A stretch of DNA of 64,000 nt from Paraclostridium hominis. GTDB taxonomy: Bacteria; Bacillota; Clostridia; Peptostreptococcales; Peptostreptococcaceae. Both the position numbers and the translations under genes were made by a program. Shown here in pieces: positions 50,603 to 59,367 of the stretch; within the stretch, counting starts at the first letter, position 1, and the number at the start of each line of letters is the position of its first letter. The notes beneath the pieces are model-generated. The model searched no databases and was not told where the DNA came from. It saw only the letters and a program-made list of their open reading frames with translations. The stretch is from contig NZ_JACRWD010000002.1 of the NCBI RefSeq assembly GCF_014306135.1, forward strand, positions 1-64,000, read 5' to 3'.

Positions 50603-51889
50603 TTAATCTTCCATATTTTGCATCATGTTTTGCATCATATTTTGCATATACATATAGTAATTCATCCACATATCTTGCATTTCTTCCATTCCCATTTTAT
50701 CCATATGCATATATGGTTCATCCATAGATGGGTACTTACAAGCAAAATCTCCCATGTATTGCATTGGCTCCATATTATATATTGGATTTATATATAGTCC
50801 AGTCTCTTCTTCTTTTATTAAAGTGATATCATCTAAATCACAGTAATTATCTTCATAATAATACTCATTTTTTTTATTACATTTATCAAACATATCATAA
50901 TATCCATATTCACATTCGTTATTTTTCTTCATTTCTTTCTTAGGTTTTTGAGTGTATGTTGGGCATACATATTTAACTTCGCAACCACAACTTGGATTCA
51001 TTTTTTTACCACACTTAACATATTTATCTTCACATTTATCATGCTTATTATATTTTTTATCACACTTGTCGTGTTTATCATGGCAAGATTTAGGCTTGCA
51101 AGGTTCTTCTATTCCTAAATCAACATAACAGCTTTTTTTCATTTTCTTACAATCATCCATGTCATAGCATCCTTTTATTTTATCTTGACATTTTTTCATC
51201 ATATCTTCACATTTTTTAGATTTATCTTCATACTCTTTTATTTTTTCTCCTGCTGCTTTATAACAGTTCATAGCTTTTTCATCACACTTCATAGCTTGAG
51301 AATATAAGCATTTTGCTTGTTCATTTTCATTTTGCGCTTTTTCATATAAACACTTAGCTTTTTCACAGAATCTCTCAGCCTCATCCCCTGCAGCTTCTGC
51401 TTCTTTGTATAAACATTTAGCTTTTTCGCAAAGTTCTTCTGATTTGCATAAAAGGTCATTTGCTTGTCTTCTTAGTTTTTCAGCTTCACATTCATTTTCT
51501 ACAGATTCTTTAGCCAATCTTTTTGCTTTAGCTTCTAGTGCTTTAGCTTTTTTATCAAATTCTCTAGCTTCTTCATATGATTCAACTGCTAAACATTCGC
51601 AGTCTAAAGCTTTTTTGAAAAGTTTTTCAGCTTGTTGAGCTAGCTTAACACATGTATCGTCAAATTTTATTTCACAGTCTTCACATGGTCCTGGAGGACA
51701 ACAAGACATATCATGTTTTTTATGCATATCATAATCTTTACATGGATCTACTTTCTTACATGGATCGCACTTTTTATAAACTGGCTTTTTGCATGGTTCA
51801 CAGTAAGTATCTTTCTCTTTTTTACAATGACAACCTGAATTCATAGCACAGCTATTATTAGATTTTTTCTTTTTTCTCATAATAGTCAT
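50603..51889 (-). CDS. Cysteine-rich coiled-coil protein, probable spore coat/exosporium component
   Basis: The 428-residue protein contains about 41 Cys, plus many Lys, Glu and Met. The N-terminus is basic with CxC and CxxC pairs (YCEPCKK, KCDPCKK, SCCPPGPCEDC). Residues about 80-250 form an Ala/Glu/Lys coiled coil in which AKCLY recurs at spacings of 21 and 14 residues, that is whole heptads. A second Cys/His/Lys block (about 255-345) and a Met/Tyr-rich tail ending in MQNMMQNMMQN follow. No signal peptide is present. Such composition is typical of cross-linked spore outer layers (C. difficile CdeC is an example of the class), but I do not see proven homology. Divergent from a frameshifted gene. 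Confidence 0.75.
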   Translation of the reverse strand: MTIMRKKKKSNNSCAMNSGCHCKKEKDTYCEPCKKPVYKKCDPCKKVDPCKDYDMHKKHDMSCCPPGPCEDCEIKFDDTCVKLAQQAEKLFKKALDCECLAVESYEEAREFDKKAKALEAKAKRLAKESVENECEAEKLRRQANDLLCKSEELCEKAKCLYKEAEAAGDEAERFCEKAKCLYEKAQNENEQAKCLYSQAMKCDEKAMNCYKAAGEKIKEYEDKSKKCEDMMKKCQDKIKGCYDMDDCKKMKKSCYVDLGIEEPCKPKSCHDKHDKCDKKYNKHDKCEDKYVKCGKKMNPSCGCEVKYVCPTYTQKPKKEMKKNNECEYGYYDMFDKCNKKNEYYYEDNYCDLDDITLIKEEETGLYINPIYNMEPMQYMGDFACKYPSMDEPYMHMDKMGMEEMQDMWMNYYMYMQNMMQNMMQNMED

Positions 51890-51952
51890 AGATAGTCAAA
51901 ACTCCTTTGTTGTATTTTTATTTTAACTAAGCAAATTAATATGCTTAATAAT

Positions 51953-51979
51953 AATTATATGAAAGTAGCTTTTTCTGGT
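51953..51979 (-). promoter_or_regulatory. Candidate sporulation (sigma-K/E-like) promoter
   Basis: On the minus strand ACC, 15 bases, CATATAATT, close to the mother-cell pattern AC-N15/16-CATAnnnTA. It lies about 65 bases before the cysteine-rich gene. Confidence 0.3.
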
Positions 51980-52055
51980 TACTAATAAAATCTAAAAGTT
52001 ATACATAAATTACCTTTAAACTTATTTTTTTCTTACTATAAAATATTAGTTATTG

Positions 52056-52064
52056 CATAATATA
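52056..52064 (+). promoter_or_regulatory. Candidate mother-cell -10 element
   Basis: CATAATATA fits CATAnnnTA exactly, about 55 bases before the frameshifted gene. No matching -35 at the right spacing is evident. Confidence 0.25.
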
Positions 52065-52119
52065 CTATTGAATAAAGATTTATCAAAACATAAAATTATA
52101 GTTGATTGGAGTGATTTAA

Positions 52120-52601
52120 TTGGATAACAATAAAATTAATAATCAGATTGATGATTATACAAAAAAAGGACAAGAGTATATAGAAAAAGCTGATAATAAA
52201 GCTAATGAACTTTTATCAAAAACTAATACATTAGCTCACGATATAGTAGATAAAGCTAATGAAATGACAGAAGATATGGAAAATATGTTAAAAAAAAAGA
52301 CAATTCTAAAGTAAATTATTATAATGATGATTGCTGTGGTATTAGTTATGAGTGTTTTGATGAACCTAAAACTACAGTTGACTATGTAAAGGATTATGCT
52401 AAACAACATCCTGTTATAACCGCTACAGCAGCTTCTGCAACAGTATTGACAGGAGTAAGCTTAATTAGTCCTAAAACTAGAAAAATAACTGTACCTGTTG
52501 CAAAATATGCAATCAAGCAACAAGCTAAATTTACATTAGGAATTGGAATGCTTGCTATGGCTTCTTATTTAACTAATAAAAATAGTAATAATGTTTTTTA
52601 A
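52120..52601 (+). CDS. Membrane protein requiring a -1 frameshift (DUF883-like tail)
   Basis: A TTG start after GGAGTGAT opens a frame of 64 residues ending at 52314. The -1 frame continues without a stop to 52601, and its product is coherent with the first part. The frames join at A AAA AAG (52293-52299) inside a run of nine A; a -1 slip there gives a 160-residue protein. The first part is helical and Lys/Asp-rich. The second has CCG near its start and a C-terminal VKDYAKQHPVITATAASATV plus hydrophobic helices, like ElaB/DUF883 membrane-anchored proteins. Slippage, phase variation or a homopolymer sequencing error are all possible. Confidence 0.6.
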
Positions 52602-52606
52602 ATAAT

Positions 52607-52631
52607 AAAGGAGCTTTTGAAAAGCTCCTTT
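52607..52631. terminator. Terminator after frameshifted gene
   Basis: AAAGGAGCTTTT pairs with AAAAGCTCCTTT around a single-base loop; it may serve both convergent genes. Confidence 0.75.
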
Positions 52632-52648
52632 AGTTAATTTCAATTATA

Positions 52649-53656
52649 TTATTTTTTATATACATTTATATTATCTGAGTTAACATATACATTATATTTT
52701 AATTCATTTTCTTTTTGGTCTCTAAAACTACCTTCAAATTTATTTATTAATTTATCAGATTCAACATCTTGATTTTCATTATCAAAATGTATACCTTTTA
52801 ATGAATTTAAATCAAAATGTATATTATAACGATCTACAGGTAAATCTAAATAAACATTTCCTGATTTATTATCTATATTTAAATTTTTAGCAATAGGTAT
52901 ATTAGATTTTATATCTATAGTATCAAAATCTCTACTAGATGTTATTATATTTATAGATTCTGGTATGAAACTTTCTATATTATCTACAAATATATCATCT
53001 GGCGTAGATTCTATATAAACACTATCTTGAGTACTTATATCTATATTTTTTATTCCTAAAAGTTCACTAACTTTTAGATTTATAGTTCCCATAGAACTAA
53101 TTTTTAAATTTTCTAGATTTTTACTTTCTTTAGGCAGTATAATTTGACCTTGTGAAGTGTTAAATTCTATTTTATTAAGTAACACATCTTTATTTTCTAC
53201 TATTAAATCTCCAACACTAGTTCTAACCTTTATATCTACATGATTTGGAACAAATACTATAATTTTATTATAAGAGTTATTGATCATATTTAATATAGCA
53301 TCACCAAATCCTTGTATTTTTGAATCTAAATATTTATTTTCATTATTTGATTTTATTTTAAATTCCTTATTATTTTCATCTATAGTAAATGAATTAGTAC
53401 TTAAGTTACCTACTTGTTTTATTATAAGTTTATCTGAGTCACTTTTTCTTATCTCAACATTTAAATTCTTAGTTTCTATATATAATTTATTTATATCTAC
53501 TTTCTTTTCATATATCTTAACTTCTTCATTGGCTTTTTTTATAATTTCATTTACATAATTTGTTGCAAATGGAACGGCATTCACTGCTGATGATATAGTT
53601 CCTATAATTCCTATTACAATTAATATAACCGCAAATACTGTTATTTTTTTATTCAT
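52649..53656 (-). CDS. DUF4097 family beta-strand protein, membrane anchored
   Basis: One N-terminal membrane helix (about 5-25) is followed by a 300-residue outer region of short repeated strands (IKSNNENKYLD, VRTSVGDLIVENK, ISSMGTINLKV, NIDNKSGNVYLDL), the pattern of DUF4097 beta-helix proteins. It is the last of a PadR-HAAS-DUF4097 operon, and its start overlaps the upstream gene by eight bases. Such modules are common in Firmicutes and linked to envelope stress; the reaction, if any, is unknown. Confidence 0.8.
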   Translation of the reverse strand: MNKKITVFAVILIVIGIIGTISSAVNAVPFATNYVNEIIKKANEEVKIYEKKVDINKLYIETKNLNVEIRKSDSDKLIIKQVGNLSTNSFTIDENNKEFKIKSNNENKYLDSKIQGFGDAILNMINNSYNKIIVFVPNHVDIKVRTSVGDLIVENKDVLLNKIEFNTSQGQIILPKESKNLENLKISSMGTINLKVSELLGIKNIDISTQDSVYIESTPDDIFVDNIESFIPESINIITSSRDFDTIDIKSNIPIAKNLNIDNKSGNVYLDLPVDRYNIHFDLNSLKGIHFDNENQDVESDKLINKFEGSFRDQKENELKYNVYVNSDNINVYKK

Positions 53657-54368
53657 CTATATCATCTCCTTTATAATTTACTTTTCTTTCTTTTGCATTT
53701 ATATATATCTTTTTATTCTTTAGCCAATTTATATAACGCTTATATAATTTTTTTCCTAATTTTAATAAATATATATATACTTGAATTCCCAAAATATCAA
53801 ACCCTAATATAGTTATACTTGTAAATATTATCAATAAAGTTATAGATTTATCTAAAGCAAATAATGGACCTGATGTTATTATTAATGTAACGAATGCAAT
53901 ATTTGATGCTATTATTCCTATACCTATAAAAATCATAAATAATACAAATAAAACTCCTATAAATACTAACCCTGTACTTAATACTGTTAAAAGTATTTTT
54001 ATAAGTTTAGTTGATAATCCTTCTTCATCATTTTTTAAGTCTGGAGTTAATTTATTATTTATAATTTCTTTTGATTTTTGATACTTATCTCTAAATTTTA
54101 ATTTAATTTTATTTAAATTATCATAAATTTTATCAAATCTTTTGTTACTTGAATTTATCTTGCTTGAATTCATTTCATCTACCAAATCCCTTACTATAGA
54201 TTTAGGAGACCCCAATGACTCAATTATTTGTATATCACTTTTTCCCTCTATTTCGCCATCTATAAAGTATTCTTCATAATCTCTTAATATATCATTAACT
54301 TCATCATCTGAAAAATGATTAGATAAGTAATCTTTTAATATCTCTAAAAACTCTCTTTTATTCAACAC
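53649..54368 (-). CDS. HAAS (DUF1700) domain membrane protein
   Basis: The N-terminal cytoplasmic HAAS domain (about 1-65) has the signature KREFLEILKDYLSNHFSD and EIEGKSDIQIIESLGSPKSIVRDL. Two or three membrane helices (about 120-200) and a basic tail follow. HAAS proteins are encoded next to PadR regulators and are thought to work with them in signal sensing. It lies ten bases after padR and overlaps the DUF4097 gene. Confidence 0.85.
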   Translation of the reverse strand: MLNKREFLEILKDYLSNHFSDDEVNDILRDYEEYFIDGEIEGKSDIQIIESLGSPKSIVRDLVDEMNSSKINSSNKRFDKIYDNLNKIKLKFRDKYQKSKEIINNKLTPDLKNDEEGLSTKLIKILLTVLSTGLVFIGVLFVLFMIFIGIGIIASNIAFVTLIITSGPLFALDKSITLLIIFTSITILGFDILGIQVYIYLLKLGKKLYKRYINWLKNKKIYINAKERKVNYKGDDIDE

Positions 54369-54378
54369 AACTACCTCC

Positions 54379-54690
54379 TTAATCTAAATTTATAAGATAA
54401 TCTACCGCACTAGTGAAGTTTTTCCATTCACGTTTAAGATTTATTAAATTATCTCTACCAAGCTCAGTTATTTTATAATATTTTCTTGCTGGCCCTTCAC
54501 TTGATTCTAGTATATATGTTTCAAAGTAACCTTCTTTTGTAAGTCGTCTTAATAAAGGATATATAGTTCCTTCATTAACTTCAATTACTTTAGATATATT
54601 TTGTACTATCTCATATCCATACATATCTTTTTTATGTATAAGAGCTAGCACACATATTTCTAAAACACCTTTTTTAAATTGTGTATTCAT
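54379..54690 (-). CDS. PadR family transcriptional regulator
   Basis: From the ATG at 54690 (after AAAGGAT) the product has 103 residues with the PadR winged helix: LEICVLALIHKKDMYGYEI, EGTIYPLLRRLTKEGYFET, GPARKYYKITELGRDNL. The subfamily with a short C-terminus (s2) heads HAAS operons. A tandem 13-base repeat upstream is its likely operator. Confidence 0.9.
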   Translation of the reverse strand: MNTQFKKGVLEICVLALIHKKDMYGYEIVQNISKVIEVNEGTIYPLLRRLTKEGYFETYILESSEGPARKYYKITELGRDNLINLKREWKNFTSAVDYLINLD

Positions 54691-54767
54691 ATACTCTATC
54701 CTTTCTACAATAAACAAACTACTATGCTTTATACAGTACCTTGTTTAATTATCATATTTTTATATTA

Positions 54768-54797
54768 ACACAATACTATGCATTACACAATACTATG
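54768..54797. promoter_or_regulatory. Tandem 13-base repeat upstream of padR
   Basis: ACACAATACTATG occurs twice with four bases between (17-base period), and a partial copy (TACTATGC) lies nearer the gene at about 54720. Probable PadR sites. Confidence 0.5.
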
Positions 54798-54833
54798 TTA
54801 AATATTTTTTCATACCTCATTTCAAATGCTAGC

Positions 54834-54877
54834 AAAAAAGCTGTTAAGACACTATATAATATGTCTAACAGCTTTTT
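54834..54877 (-). terminator. Terminator of M42 peptidase gene
   Basis: AAAAAAGCTGTTAAGACA pairs with TGTCTAACAGCTTTTTT, with one mismatch. Confidence 0.85.
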
Positions 54878-54879
54878 TA

Positions 54880-55911
54880 TTATTTAATATATTCCATTAT
54901 TAGTTTTATAGTTTCTATTATAGCTTTTATATTTGTTCTTTCATATCCATGTGATGCAAATATACCAGCACCTATTAAAGCAGTTTTGGCATCATATCCA
55001 GCTCTTATCATAGCCCCTGCATCTGAACCATAGTTTGGATAAGTATCAACTTTATATCCTATATTATTATCCTTAGCTAAATTTATAAGTCTAGTAGTTA
55101 ACTCATAATCATACGGCCCACCTGAATCTTTTGCACATATACATACATCATACTCAGTTGAATTTTGGCCTTCTCCAGGGCATCCCATATCAATCGCTAT
55201 AAATTCTTTTGTTTTTTCTGGTATAGCTGCTGATGAACCATGACCAACTTCTTCATAATTACTAAAGAAGAAATTTATAGTATTTTTAGGTTTTATACCA
55301 ACAAGTTTTATATATTCTATTATATATAAAACTGCTGCTACTGAAGCTTTGTCATCTAAATGTCTAGATTTAATAAATCCAGAATCAGTCATTTTAACTC
55401 TTGGATCAAAAGATATAAAATCCCCTACTTCTATTCCTAACTTTTGAGTATCTTCTTTTGTAAATACTTCTTCATCTATAACTACTTCATAATTAGCTGG
55501 AATTCTTTGTAATTCTCTAGCATCTGAATGTATGTGTACAGATGGTTTAGTAGTTTGTATAGTACCTTCATAAACCTTACCATCTCTTGTATGTATTTTA
55601 CAACACTCCCCCTCAATAGAGTGCATCATATATCCGCCAACTTGAGTTAGTGCTAATCTTGAATTAGATTTAATTTCTTTTACCATAGCTCCTAACGTAT
55701 CTACATGACAAGATAAAGTTTTTTGATATTCTGTATCTTCCCCTTCTATAGTCGCAACTATAGCTCCTTTATTTGTAACTTTATAGTCTACATTATGTGT
55801 TTCTAAAATTTTTTTTATATACTCCATTATGTTTTGAGTATATCCTGATGGACTAGGTATGTTTAATACATCATTTAAATACTTTTTTACTAAATCAGAT
55901 TTATAATCCAT
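54880..55911 (-). CDS. M42 family metallopeptidase
   Basis: The 343-residue cytosolic aminopeptidase of the glutamyl aminopeptidase/FrvX group has the metal ligands in SCHVDTLGAMV, KSRHLDDKASVAAVLY, FSNYEEVGHGSS, AIDMGCPG and the C-terminal ASHGYERTN. These tetrahedral aminopeptidases trim peptides in protein turnover. It follows the YjiH-like gene by 20 bases, so the two are probably co-transcribed. Confidence 0.93.
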   Translation of the reverse strand: MDYKSDLVKKYLNDVLNIPSPSGYTQNIMEYIKKILETHNVDYKVTNKGAIVATIEGEDTEYQKTLSCHVDTLGAMVKEIKSNSRLALTQVGGYMMHSIEGECCKIHTRDGKVYEGTIQTTKPSVHIHSDARELQRIPANYEVVIDEEVFTKEDTQKLGIEVGDFISFDPRVKMTDSGFIKSRHLDDKASVAAVLYIIEYIKLVGIKPKNTINFFFSNYEEVGHGSSAAIPEKTKEFIAIDMGCPGEGQNSTEYDVCICAKDSGGPYDYELTTRLINLAKDNNIGYKVDTYPNYGSDAGAMIRAGYDAKTALIGAGIFASHGYERTNIKAIIETIKLIMEYIK

Positions 55912-55930
55912 AATCTAAACCTCCTATTAT

Positions 55931-57265
55931 CTATAAATAAATTAAATTTAAATAATAAACTAAAGATATTAATATTAGAGTTATTAATAATTTCTCCATA
56001 CCAATTATTATGAATTCTACTTTTTTTAATGGTATGTTTATTCCACTTGAATATAATATATTACCAGTTATTGATATCGTTTGCATAATAGATATAACAA
56101 ATATTATAAAAATCGATATATTAGATATATCATTATTTATAAACTTTATAACTCTATTAGCATTAAATAAACTTAAACATATACACTCGCTTAATTGTAT
56201 TTTATTTGGTAATTTTAGCAGTTCCATAATCGGTTGTATAATATGACTAATAGTATTAACTAATCCAGTATTATTTATTAAAAACTCTCCTATAAATATA
56301 ATTATAACTAAATTTGGTAATATTGTCATAATTATATTAAATGATTCTTTAAAACTATCTATCATAAGTGTAGATAACTTATTATTTTCCTTATTTAATA
56401 AATATTTTCTTACAGCATTTTTAAATTTATCTTTTTTAAAATTACTTTCTTTATACGATGTTTTATTTAAGTAAGACTTTTTCTTGTTCTTTAATGGCCA
56501 TATTCTACATACTAAATAGTTTACAAATAAACTTAAAAATAAAGATATAATCATTGTTAATAATTTAGATTCTAATTTTAATTCATCAGCTATATAAAAG
56601 TAATTGATTATACTAGTAAAAGAAAAACATGAAACTAATATACAAGCTTCATTATGCCTTAGCTTTCCTTTTTTATATAATTTATTTGTCATAAACATAC
56701 CACTAAATGTATCTATAAATAAATATATCATAATATTTAATATGCATTTTCCACTTAGCTTAAAATTTTTTTTCATATACTTATGAAAATACGCTTCTAC
56801 TATATCCAAAAGACCATATTCAGTTATAAGTGGCATAAATATAGAACTTAGTGAAAGTAATATAACTGATTTTAATACTAAATCTTGCATAAATAGTAAA
56901 CTATCATCACTATATAAGTTATAATCTTTTTTTGAGAAAATTATAAGTATAAATATTATACTTATAGGTTTTATACATTTAATTATATTACTAAAAATAT
57001 CACAATCTTTATCTTTATATTTTAGTATTGGCAATATTGCTCCTATAGATACCATTATAAAAATATATATTTTAATTAATTCTATATACTTTTCTTGTAT
57101 AAAAAAGTACATATGATATAAAATTGTATTTGTATGTCCATTTATATTTATAGGTATAAAAAATATAAATATACCTACTATTGAATATATTACTATTCTA
57201 AATGAATCCATTAATTCAAAATCTTTATATAAATTTTCCTTACTTTTTATACCTGTTCCTTCCAT
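55931..57265 (-). CDS. YjiH-like membrane protein with nucleoside-recognition (Gate) domain
   Basis: The 444-residue integral membrane protein has about ten hydrophobic segments. The C-terminal half (NNTGLVNTISHIIQPIMELL, CLSLFNANRVIKFI, MQTISITGNILYSSG) resembles the nucleoside-recognition domain of YjiH/SpoIIIM-type proteins. A hydrophilic Lys-rich loop lies about 265-300. Transport role is likely, substrate unknown. It precedes an M42 peptidase. Confidence 0.65.
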   Translation of the reverse strand: MEGTGIKSKENLYKDFELMDSFRIVIYSIVGIFIFFIPININGHTNTILYHMYFFIQEKYIELIKIYIFIMVSIGAILPILKYKDKDCDIFSNIIKCIKPISIIFILIIFSKKDYNLYSDDSLLFMQDLVLKSVILLSLSSIFMPLITEYGLLDIVEAYFHKYMKKNFKLSGKCILNIMIYLFIDTFSGMFMTNKLYKKGKLRHNEACILVSCFSFTSIINYFYIADELKLESKLLTMIISLFLSLFVNYLVCRIWPLKNKKKSYLNKTSYKESNFKKDKFKNAVRKYLLNKENNKLSTLMIDSFKESFNIIMTILPNLVIIIFIGEFLINNTGLVNTISHIIQPIMELLKLPNKIQLSECICLSLFNANRVIKFINNDISNISIFIIFVISIMQTISITGNILYSSGINIPLKKVEFIIIGMEKLLITLILISLVYYLNLIYL

Positions 57266-57298
57266 TTATTCACTCCTTTGCATATATTTAATATATAT

Positions 57299-57327
57299 TT
57301 GATTTAATAATTATATAAATGTATAAT
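57299..57327 (+). promoter_or_regulatory. Sigma-A promoter
   Basis: TTGATT, 17 bases, TATAAT, about 40 bases before the glycosyltransferase start. Confidence 0.65.
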
Positions 57328-57365
57328 ACTATCATCAGCTAAATTTATAAAGAAGAGGTGATATA

Positions 57366-58481
57366 TTGGATAATACCAATAAAACTATCTTAATTCTCAC
57401 AGCTCAATTTGGTGCAGGACACATAAGTGCTGCTAATGCTATTAGAGATTACATTCTTGAAAAAGAACCTACATATAATGTGGTTATACAAAACTTTATA
57501 AGTGCTAGTCTTCCTAAAATGAACAAACCACTTGTTAAACTTTATGAGGCTAATACAAAATATACTCCAGGACTTTATAATTATTATTACTATCTAAAAA
57601 AGTCATTTGATTCAAAACATGATGTATCATATAAGATGTATACACCTAAATTATCTGAGTATATTTTAGATACTAATCCAGACCTTATAATATCTACATT
57701 TCCAATGGCATGTGCTTGTGTTGATCATTTTAAATCTAAAAATCCTGATTTTAAAGTTCCTGCTATAACTGTAGTTACTGATGTCGTAGATAGTTTAGAG
57801 TGGATTTACCCTAGTACAGATATGTATTTTGTCGCTTCTCATGAAATTAAAAACAGATACGTACAAAAAGGTATAAATCCTAATATAATTAAGGTCACAG
57901 GTGTTCCTGTAAAAAAAGAATTTAATAACCATTCTAACTTAACCTCTAATAAACATAAACTGCTTATAGTCGGTGGTGGTAGAGGTCTATTTGATATGGA
58001 AACTGATTTTTTTTACTACATAGATGAATTAATACATGAATATAGTGATAAATTAGAAGTTACTATTGTATGCGGTAAAAATAAAAAACTATATGATAAA
58101 TTAACTGATAAAAAACCCCTTAAAAATATAAATGTACTTGGCTTTGTAACTAACATGCCATCTTTATTAAAAGAGCATACGCTATTAATAACAAAACCAG
58201 GCGGTGCAACTTTGTTTGAAGCCATAAAAAGCGAAATACCTATAGTCGTTATGCTTCCTAAAGTTGGACAAGAAATTGAAAATGCCAAATTTATTATAGA
58301 TAAAGGCATAGGTATTATATATAACGATGAAAGTGATTTAAAAGAATTATTGGATGCATTAGTAAAGCAAAAATTAGATGATAGAATATCATTTATGAAA
58401 GATAATATGGCTAAGTTTAAAAACTCTATAGATTCAGATAAAATAGCACATTTTGTCACACAAATAATAGGGACTGTTTAG
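57366..58481 (+). CDS. Diacylglycerol glucosyltransferase-like (MGDG synthase family)
   Basis: The start is TTG after AGAGGTGAT. The 371-residue GT28-type enzyme has the N-terminal MGDG-synthase motif LTAQFGAGHISAANAI and the C-terminal donor-binding VGGGRGLFDM, VLGFVTNMPSLLKEH and TKPGGATLFEAI. It probably transfers a sugar from UDP to diacylglycerol at the cytoplasmic face, making glycolipid or a lipoteichoic-acid anchor, like UgtP of Bacillus. The stop codon lies in a terminator hairpin. Confidence 0.88.
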   Translation: MDNTNKTILILTAQFGAGHISAANAIRDYILEKEPTYNVVIQNFISASLPKMNKPLVKLYEANTKYTPGLYNYYYYLKKSFDSKHDVSYKMYTPKLSEYILDTNPDLIISTFPMACACVDHFKSKNPDFKVPAITVVTDVVDSLEWIYPSTDMYFVASHEIKNRYVQKGINPNIIKVTGVPVKKEFNNHSNLTSNKHKLLIVGGGRGLFDMETDFFYYIDELIHEYSDKLEVTIVCGKNKKLYDKLTDKKPLKNINVLGFVTNMPSLLKEHTLLITKPGGATLFEAIKSEIPIVVMLPKVGQEIENAKFIIDKGIGIIYNDESDLKELLDALVKQKLDDRISFMKDNMAKFKNSIDSDKIAHFVTQIIGTV

Positions 58482-58494
58482 AATAGTCCCTTAT
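58466..58494. terminator. Terminator between convergent genes
   Basis: AGGGACT pairs with AGTCCCT across a loop that contains the glycosyltransferase stop codon; TTATTTATTT follows. Confidence 0.7.
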
Positions 58495-59177
58495 TTATTT
58501 AGATTTTTATATTTATCAAAGTTTATCACTCTAGGTTCTGAGCTCATAAATTTAATATTTTTTATTTTTCCATTTTGCAATATATCATTTATCTTTCTTT
58601 TAAAATAAGTAACTAGCACTGCTTCAATTATAAAAAACAAGGTACATATAACTATCTCTAAATTTAAGTTTTTTAAATATTCATTTTTACCTAAAATAAT
58701 AATTGAATATAATCTAATTAAAACTAGTATCAATATGTGTAAATTTGCAATATTTGTGATTTTATAGAAATCTTTATATAAATTATTCCTTTTTATAGTA
58801 TTCATGATTTGAACTTGACTTAAATTTAATAACTTAAGAACATCTATATATAATTGCTTAAATATATTTTTATTAAATAAATTTAAAGTTATTATAAATA
58901 TAGATAGTAATAATAAGCAATAACTATCATATATGTATATATGATATGAATCAGTTAGACTTATCTTTAGAGATTGAATTACAGTATATATTGATGCAAA
59001 TAATATTCCTGATAAATTAAATCTACATTGAGTATATTTAATTAATATAGAATAAGATATAAATAATATAAATGATATGATTGTTGAATAAAATTTAGCC
59101 TTTTCTTTAAAAAAGGCAAATAAAATAATTGGAGCTATGAAATAAATTAGTACATCTCCTAATAACCTTTTTTTCAT
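58491..59177 (-). CDS. Multi-span membrane protein, unknown
   Basis: The 228-residue protein has about six hydrophobic segments (residues 8-30, 32-48, 55-75, 85-105, 145-165, 170-195) and a basic cytoplasmic tail (KRKINDILQNGKIKNIKF). The overall form recalls small VC0807/DUF3159-like proteins, but I cannot assign a family. Monocistronic. Confidence 0.6.
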   Translation of the reverse strand: MKKRLLGDVLIYFIAPIILFAFFKEKAKFYSTIISFILFISYSILIKYTQCRFNLSGILFASIYTVIQSLKISLTDSYHIYIYDSYCLLLLSIFIITLNLFNKNIFKQLYIDVLKLLNLSQVQIMNTIKRNNLYKDFYKITNIANLHILILVLIRLYSIIILGKNEYLKNLNLEIVICTLFFIIEAVLVTYFKRKINDILQNGKIKNIKFMSSEPRVINFDKYKNLNK

Positions 59178-59319
59178 TAACCAACCCCCAATTTATTGAA
59201 TTTTTCAAATTTTTATATATAAAATAAATTCTATTAATATCTATTTTTTCCTTCTATATCTATATAAAATTTAATCTGGATTAGTTAAGTTTTTATTTTC
59301 ATATATAAAAAATAAAAAA

Positions 59320-59364
59320 ACTATCTAAAAAAGTTTAATATAAACTTTTTTAGATAGTTTTTTA
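59320..59364 (-). terminator. Terminator of cation/proton antiporter gene
   Basis: An 18-base perfect stem (ACTATCTAAAAAAGTTTA and complement) with a 3-base loop and A/T runs on both sides. Confidence 0.9.
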
Positions 59365-59367
59365 TTA

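Noticed and set aside
50588..50797. Histidine-rich plus-strand ORF
   Set aside because: It is the antisense of the Met-rich tail of the cysteine-rich protein (ATG/CAT mirror) and has no ribosome binding site.
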